Virus record (IMG/VR): IMGVR_UViG_3300020207_001472
Location: 1 to 20,108 of that record
Origin: a virus
DNA: 20,108 nucleotides
Direction: 5' to 3' (one strand)
This document shows positions 7,852 through 13,638 of the stretch, piece after piece. A program made the position numbers and the translations under genes. How positions within the stretch are numbered: the first letter of the stretch is position 1; every line of letters begins with the position of its first letter. The notes under the pieces are model-generated. The model was not told the origin of the DNA. It worked only from the letters and a program-made list of their open reading frames with translations, and made no database searches.

Positions 7852-8363
7852 GATAGGTCAGCATAGTTTAAAATGAAAGTGATAATTGCGAATGCTCCTA
7901 GCATCCACCACTTTAGATTTTCCAAAGAACGGATTTGTTGTTCTTGTATGTTTACTTTATCTTTAACGTCACGTACTATATTATCAATAATTGCCAAAGT
8001 TTCAGTATGTCTTCTTTCGTGTGCAGCTTTTGTTTCTTCTGCCATTACACGATGTTGTTCTTTGCCTTCGACCATTGCATTTAACATTTCTTCTTTGAAA
8101 GCTTGCTTGTATTCATCAAGTTCTTCCTTCATAGCAAGACGAGCTTCCATGTTCATGCGTCTTTGGTCGGCAAGCCTTTCATCCATGTATTCAATTTTGG
8201 TCTGAAAGTTCTCCATGATTTGCTGCTGCACAGCAAGGGACTTGGCAATGTCTGCCATCCCATCTACTGCTTCATCAACCTTATCAAAGAATTTTCCAAT
8301 TGATTGGATGTCTTTTTTAATAAGGGCAATATCGGTCTTAACGTGGTTAAGGTCGTCAGACAT
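7833..8363 (-). CDS. Coiled-coil protein with C-terminal membrane anchor (holin-like candidate)
   Basis: A 176-aa protein of unrecognised family. Residues 1 to about 145 are charged and strongly helical with heptad-like leucines, rich in Met, Glu, Lys and Arg. One hydrophobic helix at about 149-167 (WWMLGAFAIITFIL) follows, then a short tail. The layout recalls XhlA-type lysis-associated proteins, with a soluble coiled coil followed by one anchor near the C terminus. It sits just after the spanin pair, so a lysis or lysis-timing role is possible but not shown. It has its own perfect promoter (8385-8413) and a good Shine-Dalgarno TGGAG. An inverted repeat covers its stop codon. Being the only gene between two strong promoters suggests high or early expression. 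Confidence 0.75.
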   Translation of the reverse strand: MSDDLNHVKTDIALIKKDIQSIGKFFDKVDEAVDGMADIAKSLAVQQQIMENFQTKIEYMDERLADQRRMNMEARLAMKEELDEYKQAFKEEMLNAMVEGKEQHRVMAEETKAAHERRHTETLAIIDNIVRDVKDKVNIQEQQIRSLENLKWWMLGAFAIITFILNYADLSVIFQK

Positions 8364-8384
8364 ATTTACTCCAGTTAGTTTGTT

Positions 8385-8413
8385 ATTATACCACTAAATC
8401 CATTATATGTCAA
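8385..8413 (-). promoter_or_regulatory. Second perfect sigma70-type promoter
   Basis: On the minus strand consensus -35 TTGACA (8413 to 8408) and -10 TATAAT (8390 to 8385) lie 17 bases apart. Transcription would begin near 8378, about 15 bases before the ATG at 8363. The -35 lies in CCATTGACAT as in the promoter at 7801-7829. Bases 8400-8416 also form a 5-base inverted repeat (CCATT and AATGG, 7 apart) around the -35 box, which could be an operator. Confidence 0.85.
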
Positions 8414-8454
8414 TGGATATTTATTAATAAGTTGGGGTTAAACGGAGAGATATG

Positions 8455-8997
8455 TCAATTATTGTTCTGATTATTTCTCTCAATTGCTAAGCCTTGCGCA
8501 GGCTCGTCATCTATCGTCACATTACGATAATATACAATAACCTCTCCAAGTTCGCGAATGTATCTACGGAGCTCCTGAGTGTTTTTAGCCATCATTTGAT
8601 AGTCACCGATTGTCATTGCGACAAATACAACATCTCCATTGTTGAGCTTTTTCATTTCATCAAGAAAACGGTCAAGATACGTATATCCTACAGGCCATTC
8701 TGGATGCTCTCTTTCTTCTAAGGTACAATCCTTCGGCCTTTTGGTTTTGGGTGTTCCATCGTCCTTATATTCACCTGTGGGGAGGGCCTTACAAGGATTA
8801 GTAATTACTGCTTCAGATACAACATACCATTTAGGATTTTCTAATTCAATAGGACGAGGTAAAGTTGGTTGTATAATTTCTATTTTTACAGGTTTCGTAA
8901 TAATCTCGACTTCTTTTTCGCCGAAGATATTCTGTAATGTACTACAACCGCTAAGGAATGTCAGGAGCGTTAAGCTCGCTAATAGCTTTGCTGTCAT
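8455..8997 (-). CDS. Outer-membrane lipoprotein spanin (o-spanin) candidate
   Basis: A 180-aa secreted lipoprotein. The N terminus is a lipoprotein signal, with a short basic start, a hydrophobic core and lipobox LSGC, so that C18 would be lipidated. The mature part is proline-rich at first (about 35-55) and then has a globular or helical region without a family I can name. Its start lies 47 bases inside the end of the i-spanin gene in another frame, the nested or overlapping arrangement typical of Rz/Rz1 pairs. Shine-Dalgarno TTTGGAG is well placed. Working with the i-spanin it would fuse inner and outer membranes at the end of lysis. It is longer than classical Rz1, so an extra function for the C-terminal 100 residues is possible. 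The lipoprotein call is firm, and the spanin role comes from context. Confidence 0.75.
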   Translation of the reverse strand: MTAKLLASLTLLTFLSGCSTLQNIFGEKEVEIITKPVKIEIIQPTLPRPIELENPKWYVVSEAVITNPCKALPTGEYKDDGTPKTKRPKDCTLEEREHPEWPVGYTYLDRFLDEMKKLNNGDVVFVAMTIGDYQMMAKNTQELRRYIRELGEVIVYYRNVTIDDEPAQGLAIERNNQNNN

Positions 8998-9334
8998 TTT
9001 CTATATCTCCAAATACTTCAGCAGTTCCATTATTAAAAGTTGGTTCAATCAATCCTGGTTTAGCAACTGCAAGTTTATTTAAATTGTGTCGAGCAAATAT
9101 AGCAAGATACTGATCCTTCTCTTGCTCTATTTGATTATAATTACGTTGAAGGTTTGCTAACGATTGTCCTTGTCTCTCATAAGATTCTTGCATAGCAGCC
9201 ATAGTTGCTTTCTGTTCTTCAACAGCAGCTTCCAATTTGACTGCGTTCTCTTTAAGAGTCACATTTTCGTTATATAACCAATATGAACCTAGACCAAGAA
9301 CCAATATAATTCCTATGAATAATTGGTTAAACAT
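8951..9334 (-). CDS. Inner-membrane spanin (i-spanin, Rz-like) candidate
   Basis: A 127-aa protein with an N-terminal membrane helix at about residues 5-21 (IGIILVLGLGSYWLY), a long coiled coil at about 25-75 with heptad spacing, and a low-complexity tail. This is the topology of Rz-type spanins, which cross the periplasm from the inner membrane. Its 3' end overlaps the lipoprotein gene at 8455-8997. I chose the ATG at 9334 because it follows the preceding stop codon by one base (TAAAATG). A longer frame to 9388 exists but overlaps the preceding gene by 53 bases and adds only basic residues. The endolysin lies two genes upstream, completing a lysis set. Confidence 0.78.
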   Translation of the reverse strand: MFNQLFIGIILVLGLGSYWLYNENVTLKENAVKLEAAVEEQKATMAAMQESYERQGQSLANLQRNYNQIEQEKDQYLAIFARHNLNKLAVAKPGLIEPTFNNGTAEVFGDIENDSKAISELNAPDIP

Positions 9335-9335
9335 T

Positions 9336-9575
9336 TTAGTCTTCTTCGGTAGGAATCTCTTCAGCAACTTCAGGCGCTTCATCGGCAACAGGTTCGGCTG
9401 CTAGGTCAGCGGCCATAGTTTCTACTTCTGCTACTTCAGGGTTTTCCTGAGTCATGTCTTGATACTTTTGATTTAATGCAGCTCTTACTCGAGTTGTCAT
9501 TTCATCATCAAAAGCTTTCTTGAGGTTAAGTGGATTGTTATCCAACGCTTGCGCGATAATATCATTTACTGGCAT
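9336..9575 (-). CDS. Small acidic prohead-core-like protein (T4 gp67-like)
   Basis: A 79-aa protein. The first 40 residues form an amphipathic helix (DIIAQALDNNPLNLKKAFDD, residues 5-24, followed by R-V-R-A-A-L). The remainder is strongly acidic and rich in Glu, Ala and Pro. T4 gp67 (PIP) is also about 80 aa, with the same order of a helical N-terminal I-x-x-A...N...K-F...M...R pattern and an acidic tail. That protein is a prohead core component cut into internal peptides. The match is by recalled pattern and composition only. A TATAAATA late-promoter-like box lies 31 bases before its ATG, and its Shine-Dalgarno is TGGAGA. It separates the endolysin from the spanins, an unusual position for a head gene, so a lysis-related role is not excluded. 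Confidence 0.6.
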   Translation of the reverse strand: MPVNDIIAQALDNNPLNLKKAFDDEMTTRVRAALNQKYQDMTQENPEVAEVETMAADLAAEPVADEAPEVAEEIPTEED

Positions 9576-9605
9576 TTGTATTCTCCATTCATTATTTAAA
9601 AAAAT

Positions 9606-9613
9606 TATTTATA
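9606..9613 (-). promoter_or_regulatory. T4-type late promoter box TATAAATA
   Basis: TATAAATA on the minus strand overlaps the endolysin stop codon and ends 31 bases before the ATG at 9575. This is the consensus -10-like element used by T4 late sigma factor gp55. The same box at the same distance precedes the gene at 12684-12983. A few chance copies are expected in DNA this AT-rich, so the repeated spacing is the main support. Confidence 0.55.
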
Positions 9614-10076
9614 CTGATTCCAAACGTGACATCAAACGTTCTGCTCGATTCGTCACTTGTTTGTACCATCTTGAATCACGACCTTCTACTGCAGCCGTTT
9701 TCCAATCTTCATCAAGAATTGCTGCGTGCATTTTCTTGAACTTACTTAAACGCGTTCTTCCCATGTTGAACATCATATTAACTAAGATTTGTTGTACTTC
9801 ATCAGGTAGGTCTCCAAAGACTCCTTCTTCATACAATAATTCGCATTCACTGATTGCGATATCTAAATCCTTCTCGAAACATTCTTTAACTCTTTCTTCC
9901 GAGACAGGCGTACCAACTTCAGCTCCATGTTCTGGGTCTGATTCTAATACTAAGTGACCTACACCAAATGTAGGATAACCAAGGTGGTCGAGATATACTT
10001 CATTCACTACACCTTCGTCAATTTTTAATTGTTCAAATACTGCTTCTCTGTCCAATTTTGTATCTTTAAAAAACAT
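9609..10076 (-). CDS. e: Endolysin, T4 lysozyme type (muramidase)
   Basis: A 155-aa lysozyme that cleaves the N-acetylmuramic acid to N-acetylglucosamine bond of peptidoglycan. The catalytic triad of T4 lysozyme is clear: E21 in KIDEGV, D30 in VYLDHLGY and T36 in PTFGVGHL, with the same spacing as E11, D20 and T26 of T4. Further family signatures are LVNMMFNMG (117-125) and a C-terminal NRAERLMSRL near 142-152. There is no signal peptide, so release through a holin is expected. The length suits a free endolysin, not the gp5 tail lysozyme, which is a larger fusion. Shine-Dalgarno GAGGT precedes the ATG by 4 bases. It begins the lysis group that continues with the spanins. Confidence 0.93.
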   Translation of the reverse strand: MFFKDTKLDREAVFEQLKIDEGVVNEVYLDHLGYPTFGVGHLVLESDPEHGAEVGTPVSEERVKECFEKDLDIAISECELLYEEGVFGDLPDEVQQILVNMMFNMGRTRLSKFKKMHAAILDEDWKTAAVEGRDSRWYKQVTNRAERLMSRLESV

Positions 10077-10084
10077 TTTTACCT

Positions 10085-10435
10085 CTATGTTAATGTTGTA
10101 ATATCAACTGCAGATGTACCTTGGAATTCTAAAAGTCCTGCTACGATACTCTCTGCATTTTCTTTAATAGTGTTATCATAATAAGTATCACCGCCTGCAT
10201 ATTCATATCCCCACAACGCAATATCAACTGCTGTGTTTGCTGTAGAGACTTTTGAGATTGATGTATTGGAATAATCCTCGGAACTTAATACAGCAACCAT
10301 AGGTGACACTGCATAAATATTACTTCCGACTGCTACATCATAAGTTTTAATATTAAGCGTTACTTTCTTAATTGTGTTATCAGAGTCAAACTTGAGTACT
10401 TCAGCTAACTCTAATACCTTATCATAAGTTGGCAT
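10085..10435 (-). CDS. Hypothetical phage protein, probably structural
   Basis: A 116-aa protein I do not recognise. It has no membrane segment or signal peptide, is rich in Thr, Ser, Val and Asp, and looks mainly beta-stranded in the middle (about 25-75). The C-terminal region is acidic with a short helix (NAESIVAGLLEFQG). There are no cysteines. It starts 2 bases after the stop of the 150-aa gene, with no obvious Shine-Dalgarno, so coupled translation is likely. It is followed 8 bases later by the endolysin gene. Its place at the end of a virion-gene run suggests a capsid- or tail-associated protein, but this is inference. Confidence 0.7.
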   Translation of the reverse strand: MPTYDKVLELAEVLKFDSDNTIKKVTLNIKTYDVAVGSNIYAVSPMVAVLSSEDYSNTSISKVSTANTAVDIALWGYEYAGGDTYYDNTIKENAESIVAGLLEFQGTSAVDITTLT

Positions 10436-10437
10436 AA

Positions 10438-10890
10438 TTAACCGTAATTAGCTTCCCAATCAGTTCTTGGGAAATTAGCAAAAGATTTTAATTTACCTAA
10501 CTCGTTTACCATATCGCTAAAATCTATTTCCTTTGGCTCAACGCCTCTTGGAAGTTGTGGATTTTTACCTGAAAAGCCAGGATAGATATCTAATGCAAAA
10601 TCTAAATTACCACCACCGACTTTCAATCTTTCGCCTTTAGCAACATCCATAGGACCAACTAAAACTTCCTCTTCTTTAAATCTCATTCCTAATTTTTTGA
10701 AATGCTTTTCTACAATTTTTAAAGCGGCTTTAACATCTTTAATAACAGGTGCTGATACATTATCTGCATGCATTGCTTCCTGCTTGATTTTAAATTGTGC
10801 TCTAAATCCTGTAAGAGGTGCATCACGAAACGGCGGCTTATGTGTAAACTTTTCGTCTATTGTTTCTTCCCACTGTTTAAAAGATTTCAT
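10438..10890 (-). CDS. Hypothetical protein with capsid-targeting-like leader
   Basis: A 150-aa protein without a recognised domain. It begins MKSFKQWEETIDE, a leader like that of T4 internal proteins (MKTYQEFIAE), where the prohead protease gp21 cuts after an (I/L)xE motif. Here the likely cut is after E13 (IDE). The mature part is basic in the first half (about 50-75, Lys-rich helix KAALKIVEKHFKKLGMRF) and ends acidic. It has no cysteine or membrane segment. Shine-Dalgarno AAGGAAGAG is strong. At least four other proteins in the window share this kind of start, so I infer it is packaged inside the head. Function is unknown. Confidence 0.75.
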   Translation of the reverse strand: MKSFKQWEETIDEKFTHKPPFRDAPLTGFRAQFKIKQEAMHADNVSAPVIKDVKAALKIVEKHFKKLGMRFKEEEVLVGPMDVAKGERLKVGGGNLDFALDIYPGFSGKNPQLPRGVEPKEIDFSDMVNELGKLKSFANFPRTDWEANYG

Positions 10891-10906
10891 AACTCTTCCT
10901 TTTTAA

Positions 10907-11665
10907 TTAACCTGCAGCTGAACCCATAGCTTGTTTTGCCGCAGCACGCTCTTTATCGCGTTCTTGTTTACGTTTCTCACGCTCTTTTTCGACTTCGTCT
11001 TGATTCTTTTGCCTTTCGGCTTCAGCAGCGTGCTTTAACTTAATTCTTTCTTTTTCTTTCTCTTGACGTTGTTTCATTAACTCGACTTCAGTTGCTTGCC
11101 TTGCTTTTAGCTGAGCTTGTGCAACCGCATCTTCATCAACCATTATTGCGCCAATCAAATCACGAACACGTTTCTTGTGTTTCTTTTGATTCTTTTTAGA
11201 AACGCCGGGTTCACCTTGAGGACCTACTCCTAGGCCGGCAATGTTTCCACCACCTACACTATTTACAGGTTCTTCTTCCATTTCACGTTTTGCTATTTCA
11301 GCAATAACCGCGCCGTATTCATCCAAGAATCTTTTTAAAGCCAATTCCAAATCTTCATCAACAGATTCTTCTGTTAAATAATTTGTAGCTTCAATTCTTT
11401 GCTGCTCTTTAATTAACCAAAGAGCTGCTGCATAACTTGCCAGTTTTGTTTGACCACCAGGTAGTTTACTTAAAAGCTTTTTGATATTTAATATCATTTG
11501 GTCAAACACACCAAAAGCTTTCTTTTGCTCATTCTTACCAAAGTCCTTACGCTTAATGAGAATATTGCCTTTTTCATCAATGATTCCCAACTTATAAGCA
11601 GGCCACTTATTAAAAGGTTTTACCAACCTCTTAATAAAAGAATAAGCTAAAAATAAATCTACCAT
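10907..11665 (-). CDS. Conserved phage protein with C-terminal coiled coil
   Basis: A 252-aa protein of a type I recall from many marine T4-like phages, without assigned function. The N-terminal domain (about 1-110) has the conserved pattern LFLAYSFIKRLV...KLGIIDEKG and LPGGQTKLASYAAALWLIKE. A glycine-rich linker with a collagen-like piece (GVGPQGEPG) lies at about 138-155. Residues 160-252 are highly charged, with long runs of Lys, Arg, Glu and Gln, and should form a single long helix or coiled coil. The ATG follows the stop of the next gene upstream at once, with Shine-Dalgarno AAGGAAA. It is probably a virion or assembly protein, as judged by its neighbours. Confidence 0.78.
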   Translation of the reverse strand: MVDLFLAYSFIKRLVKPFNKWPAYKLGIIDEKGNILIKRKDFGKNEQKKAFGVFDQMILNIKKLLSKLPGGQTKLASYAAALWLIKEQQRIEATNYLTEESVDEDLELALKRFLDEYGAVIAEIAKREMEEEPVNSVGGGNIAGLGVGPQGEPGVSKKNQKKHKKRVRDLIGAIMVDEDAVAQAQLKARQATEVELMKQRQEKEKERIKLKHAAEAERQKNQDEVEKEREKRKQERDKERAAAKQAMGSAAG

Positions 11666-12040
11666 TTATATTTCCTTAAGCCTTAGTTTGATAAGTTCAT
11701 CTCCTTTAATAGAATCTGAATTTATCATCATATCATCGTATACTAATACCTCAGGCATAAAATTTAAATACTCCACGAATGGTTTTAAATACTCGTGATA
11801 TTCGTGCAACCTCATGAATAACATGTTCGTTGCGCCTGGACCAAACACATTGAATATTACAATGAGATGGTTCAAAATCAACCTTTCTTTCAATTCAGAA
11901 TCTTGCCTATAACGACTGAAGAGTTTACGAAGATATTGAAATCTTTTAATATCCTCTTCGAACTCCGACATCTCAGTACACTGAGGATTGTCATAGTGTT
12001 TCATCGCATATAGCAGAAAGGTTGATTCTGTCAAATTCAT
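11666..12040 (-). CDS. Conserved small phage protein of unknown function
   Basis: A 124-aa protein whose sequence pattern (TESTFLLYAMKHYDNPQC, then LKERLILNHLIVIFNVFG) I recall from many marine T4-like phages, always paired with the coiled-coil gene that follows here. It is helical, with a hydrophobic central helix (about 53-66) too mixed to be a clear membrane anchor. There is one Cys at residue 21. No Shine-Dalgarno is apparent. A weak hairpin with a T-rich tail lies just upstream of the start. The pair is probably co-translated, as one stop and the next start are adjacent. Role unknown, perhaps in tail or head completion. Confidence 0.75.
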   Translation of the reverse strand: MNLTESTFLLYAMKHYDNPQCTEMSEFEEDIKRFQYLRKLFSRYRQDSELKERLILNHLIVIFNVFGPGATNMLFMRLHEYHEYLKPFVEYLNFMPEVLVYDDMMINSDSIKGDELIKLRLKEI

Positions 12041-12043
12041 AAC

Positions 12044-12071
12044 AATAAAAGGCTAACTATTTAGAATTAGC
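12044..12071 (-). terminator. Weak terminator-like hairpin
   Basis: On the minus strand a 5-base stem (GCTAA with TTAGC; 12067-12071 and 12052-12056) closes a 10-base loop and is followed by CTTTTATT. It overlaps the stop of the 98-aa gene. The stem is short and AT-rich, so termination would be partial at best. Confidence 0.3.
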
Positions 12072-12363
12072 TGTCAGCTACAACTGTATCGTCACCAGTT
12101 CCTGTCACACCTAAGTCACCAGCATCAACTGCAGATACCTTCATAGGTACCAAGCATTCTGCATAATGACGTCCGTTTGATGTGTGGTATAACCACCAAC
12201 CAGGACCTTTGAGACCTTTAGCTCTGTTAGCAGCAACACCTGCCTCTGTTAAGTCAACGAATACTGCGTTGTCTTTATCATGAGACTTGTTAGTGTTATC
12301 TGCACTGTCTTCGAGCCACTTAGGTACGGAAGCTGCCGCGTCTGTTTTTCCCCATAGTGCCAT
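12067..12363 (-). CDS. Conserved small phage protein, likely virion-associated
   Basis: A 98-aa protein. The start MALWGKTDAAASVPKWLED, and the middle VFVDLTEAGVAANRAKGLKG with GPGWWLYHTSNGRHYAE, resemble a family I recall from T4-like marine phages and some jumbo phages, where it is listed as a structural or hypothetical protein. It has no transmembrane segment, two tryptophans at residues 76-77, and an acidic Asp/Gly/Val/Thr tail (about 80-98). A strong Shine-Dalgarno AAGGAG precedes the ATG, consistent with high expression of a virion component. Its upstream gap contains a 16-base palindrome. Function is not established. Confidence 0.75.
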   Translation of the reverse strand: MALWGKTDAAASVPKWLEDSADNTNKSHDKDNAVFVDLTEAGVAANRAKGLKGPGWWLYHTSNGRHYAECLVPMKVSAVDAGDLGVTGTGDDTVVADS

Positions 12364-12383
12364 TGTTATCTCCTTGTTTTATT

Positions 12384-12399
12384 TTATTAACGTTAATAA
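12384..12399. repeat. 16-base perfect palindrome TTATTAACGTTAATAA
   Basis: A perfect dyad in the 43-base gap between the 83-aa and 98-aa genes, 8 bases from the Shine-Dalgarno of the latter. A dyad without spacer fits a protein-binding site better than an RNA hairpin. The surrounding bases are nearly pure A and T. Confidence 0.6.
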
Positions 12400-12406
12400 T
12401 AAATTT

Positions 12407-12658
12407 TTATTTTAGAACTTTATATAGTTCATCGACTAAGTCGGCTTTCTTTTTACGTTTGTCCAACTCAATTCCTGCCTTACGACCTTCAGCCTCAAGT
12501 CCAGCTTTTGTTAGTTTACCTAACGCAGCTTTAGTAACTTTAGGACCTTTAGCAACAGCAGCCTTTTTAGGTTCTGCTTTTGCTTTTACAGGTTGTACTT
12601 TAGCAGGAGCTTTGTCTTCAACACCAAAAAGCTTTTTAATCCAATCAATCAAAAACAT
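12407..12658 (-). CDS. Small basic protein with SAP/HeH-like C-terminal domain
   Basis: An 83-aa protein in three parts. An N-terminal amphipathic stretch (MFLIDWIKKLFGV) comes first, then a Lys/Ala/Pro/Val linker (about 15-45) typical of flexible nucleic-acid-binding tails. The C-terminal helix-loop-helix (about 46-83: L-x-K-A-G-L-E-A-E-G-R-K-A-G-I...K-A-D-L-V-D-E-L) matches the spacing of SAP/HeH/Rho-N-type DNA or RNA binding motifs. I infer nucleic-acid binding, possibly DNA condensation in the head. Shine-Dalgarno AGGAG precedes the ATG. The protein is strongly basic in contrast to its acidic neighbour at 12684-12983. Confidence 0.72.
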   Translation of the reverse strand: MFLIDWIKKLFGVEDKAPAKVQPVKAKAEPKKAAVAKGPKVTKAALGKLTKAGLEAEGRKAGIELDKRKKKADLVDELYKVLK

Positions 12659-12667
12659 AATTTACTC

Positions 12668-12681
12668 CTATTATATAATAG
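12668..12681. repeat. 14-base palindrome CTATTATATAATAG
   Basis: A perfect dyad in the short gap after the 99-aa gene. On the minus strand its last two bases (AG) run into the Shine-Dalgarno AGGAG of the 83-aa gene, and it contains a TATAAT on each strand. It may be a chance AT-rich dyad, a small RNA structure touching the ribosome site, or a -10 element. Confidence 0.4.
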
Positions 12682-12683
12682 AA

Positions 12684-12983
12684 TTAACTGCCGCAGTTGC
12701 TAGCAGCTAATTTCTTTTTCTTTGCATCAGGCTCGAGAGTATCAGATGCTTCTGTCTCATCGAGGTCTTCTGCCTTTTCGTTGTCTCCTTTCCAGTTTGC
12801 ATCAACGTAATTAAAGAATTCTTTCTTCTTCTCATCGTCGAGCTCTGCTGGAGATTCAACTCCAAACTTTTTCAAAGCAGCTTGGAAAAACTTTTCATAT
12901 TCTTCCTTGTCGCCAGATTCGGCTTCTAATTTAGCCATAACCTTTTGCTCAATCTTGCTTTCAATAATTTCCTTCCAATCCAT
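12684..12983 (-). CDS. Small acidic phage protein, likely head-assembly related
   Basis: A 99-aa very acidic protein. The segment EEYEKFFQAALKKFGVESPA followed by ELDDEKKKEFFNYVDANW (about 27-64) is a recurrent module in T4-like marine phage proteins, as I recall it. The tail is Asp/Glu-rich, then Lys-rich, ending in NCGS. There is no membrane segment or signal peptide. A TATAAATA box lies 31 bases before the ATG and AGGAG is well placed, so late expression is likely. An assembly-core role is inference. Confidence 0.72.
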   Translation of the reverse strand: MDWKEIIESKIEQKVMAKLEAESGDKEEYEKFFQAALKKFGVESPAELDDEKKKEFFNYVDANWKGDNEKAEDLDETEASDTLEPDAKKKKLAASNCGS

Positions 12984-13013
12984 TTTGGACTCCTAATTCT
13001 TGTTTAATATGTT

Positions 13014-13021
13014 TATTTATA
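13014..13021 (-). promoter_or_regulatory. T4-type late promoter box TATAAATA
   Basis: TATAAATA on the minus strand overlaps the stop codon of the cupin-like gene and ends 31 bases before the ATG at 12983, the same geometry as the box at 9606-9613. It matches the gp55 late promoter consensus of T4. The shared distance makes it more credible than an isolated match. Confidence 0.58.
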
Positions 13022-13358
13022 ACAGTTTGGTTATTCTAACTTCCAAATTGTTTACACCTTTAATTAATCTATGGTATTCACCTTTTCTTATTGTAAAGCC
13101 AATACCGGGTTTTAATAATACAGGTAAAGAGCCTTCAGGTTGAAATTGCCAACCATCTCCACTCAATACTTCAACAATTCTATCTTCATTATCTCTATGC
13201 CAAACAAACTCTTCATCGGATTGTTCAACATCAAATATACGAATATCTTCTATATCCTTATATGGCTTACCAGAAATAATCTCCGCCACCTTTGAGTCCC
13301 AATTCTTTTGCGTACTTCGGTAATCGACATGCCCAGTATCCTGCACTGAATTTGTCAT
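13017..13358 (-). CDS. Small cupin-like phage protein, start uncertain
   Basis: The conserved part, from about 13276 leftward, reads as a compact beta-rich protein: EFVWHRDNEDRIVEVLSGDG, then LPVLLKPGIGFTIRKGEYHR and a final L-E-V-R-I. The alternating strands with H-R and Y-H-R positions fit a double-stranded beta-helix (cupin) fold, and similar short proteins are common in T4-like marine phages as I recall. The start is a problem. The first in-frame ATG near the domain (13358) overlaps the DUF5872-like gene by 92 bases. No Met exists after that gene's stop. A GTG at 13283 is another option. A +1 frameshift from the preceding gene would join the two. Function is unknown; the longer frame to 13514 looks spurious. 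Confidence 0.6.
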   Translation of the reverse strand: MTNSVQDTGHVDYRSTQKNWDSKVAEIISGKPYKDIEDIRIFDVEQSDEEFVWHRDNEDRIVEVLSGDGWQFQPEGSLPVLLKPGIGFTIRKGEYHRLIKGVNNLEVRITKLL

Positions 13359-13638
13359 CTTTAGTATCGCAATTATGTCTTGATGCAAAGTTCGCCGCTG
13401 CCTCTCTATCATTAATTTTAGCAGTGAGTCCACCTTTTTCATCACCGAACTCAATTTTTTTAATATTACCTGTGTCAGGGTTTCTAACATAGACAACATA
13501 TTTCTTATCTCCACTTGAACGCTTTGGTTTATTTAATTCAGGTTCTTCGTCAAGTTCAATCATCGGAGTTTCTAAAGGAACGGTCACTCCTTCATATAGT
13601 CCGAAGTTTTCGTATTTCCAATCTGCTATCTTTTTCAT
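13267..13638 (-). CDS. DUF5872-like phage protein
   Basis: A 123-aa protein. After an N-terminal part of about 40 residues comes a well-known phage module: KKYVVYVRNPDTGNIKKIEF (residues 45-64), then F-G-D and FASRHNCDTKD...SAGYWACR, with cysteines at about residues 90 and 104. I recall this as DUF5872, found in many T4-like phages, alone or fused to other head proteins. Function is unknown. The start MKKIADWKYENFGLYEG could be a variant internal-head leader, with LYE then G as the cut site. Its ATG overlaps the stop of the ATP-grasp gene by one base (TAATG). The downstream cupin frame overlaps its 3' end. Confidence 0.78.
   Translation of the reverse strand: MKKIADWKYENFGLYEGVTVPLETPMIELDEEPELNKPKRSSGDKKYVVYVRNPDTGNIKKIEFGDEKGGLTAKINDREAAANFASRHNCDTKDDKFSAGYWACRLPKYAKELGLKGGGDYFW

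Noticed and set aside
8453-8458. Extra TTGACA on the minus strand near the o-spanin stop
   Set aside because: No TATAAT-like element lies at 15-19 bases, unlike the two promoters accepted nearby.
8639-9082. Open frame of 147 codons on the plus strand
   Set aside because: It is antisense to the spanin pair, shows no family pattern, has no ribosome site of note, and all other genes are on the minus strand.
9335-9388. Longer i-spanin start adding 18 basic residues
   Set aside because: It would overlap the acidic gene by 53 bases. The ATG at 9334 follows that gene's stop directly and gives a normal spanin N terminus.
9520-9957. Open frame of 145 codons on the plus strand
   Set aside because: It is antisense to the endolysin, whose catalytic residues are clear; the plus-strand product is Ser/Cys-rich shadow sequence.
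13359-13514. N-terminal extension of the cupin-like frame
   Set aside because: It lies entirely inside the DUF5872-like gene in another frame, and its sequence lacks the character of the conserved part.
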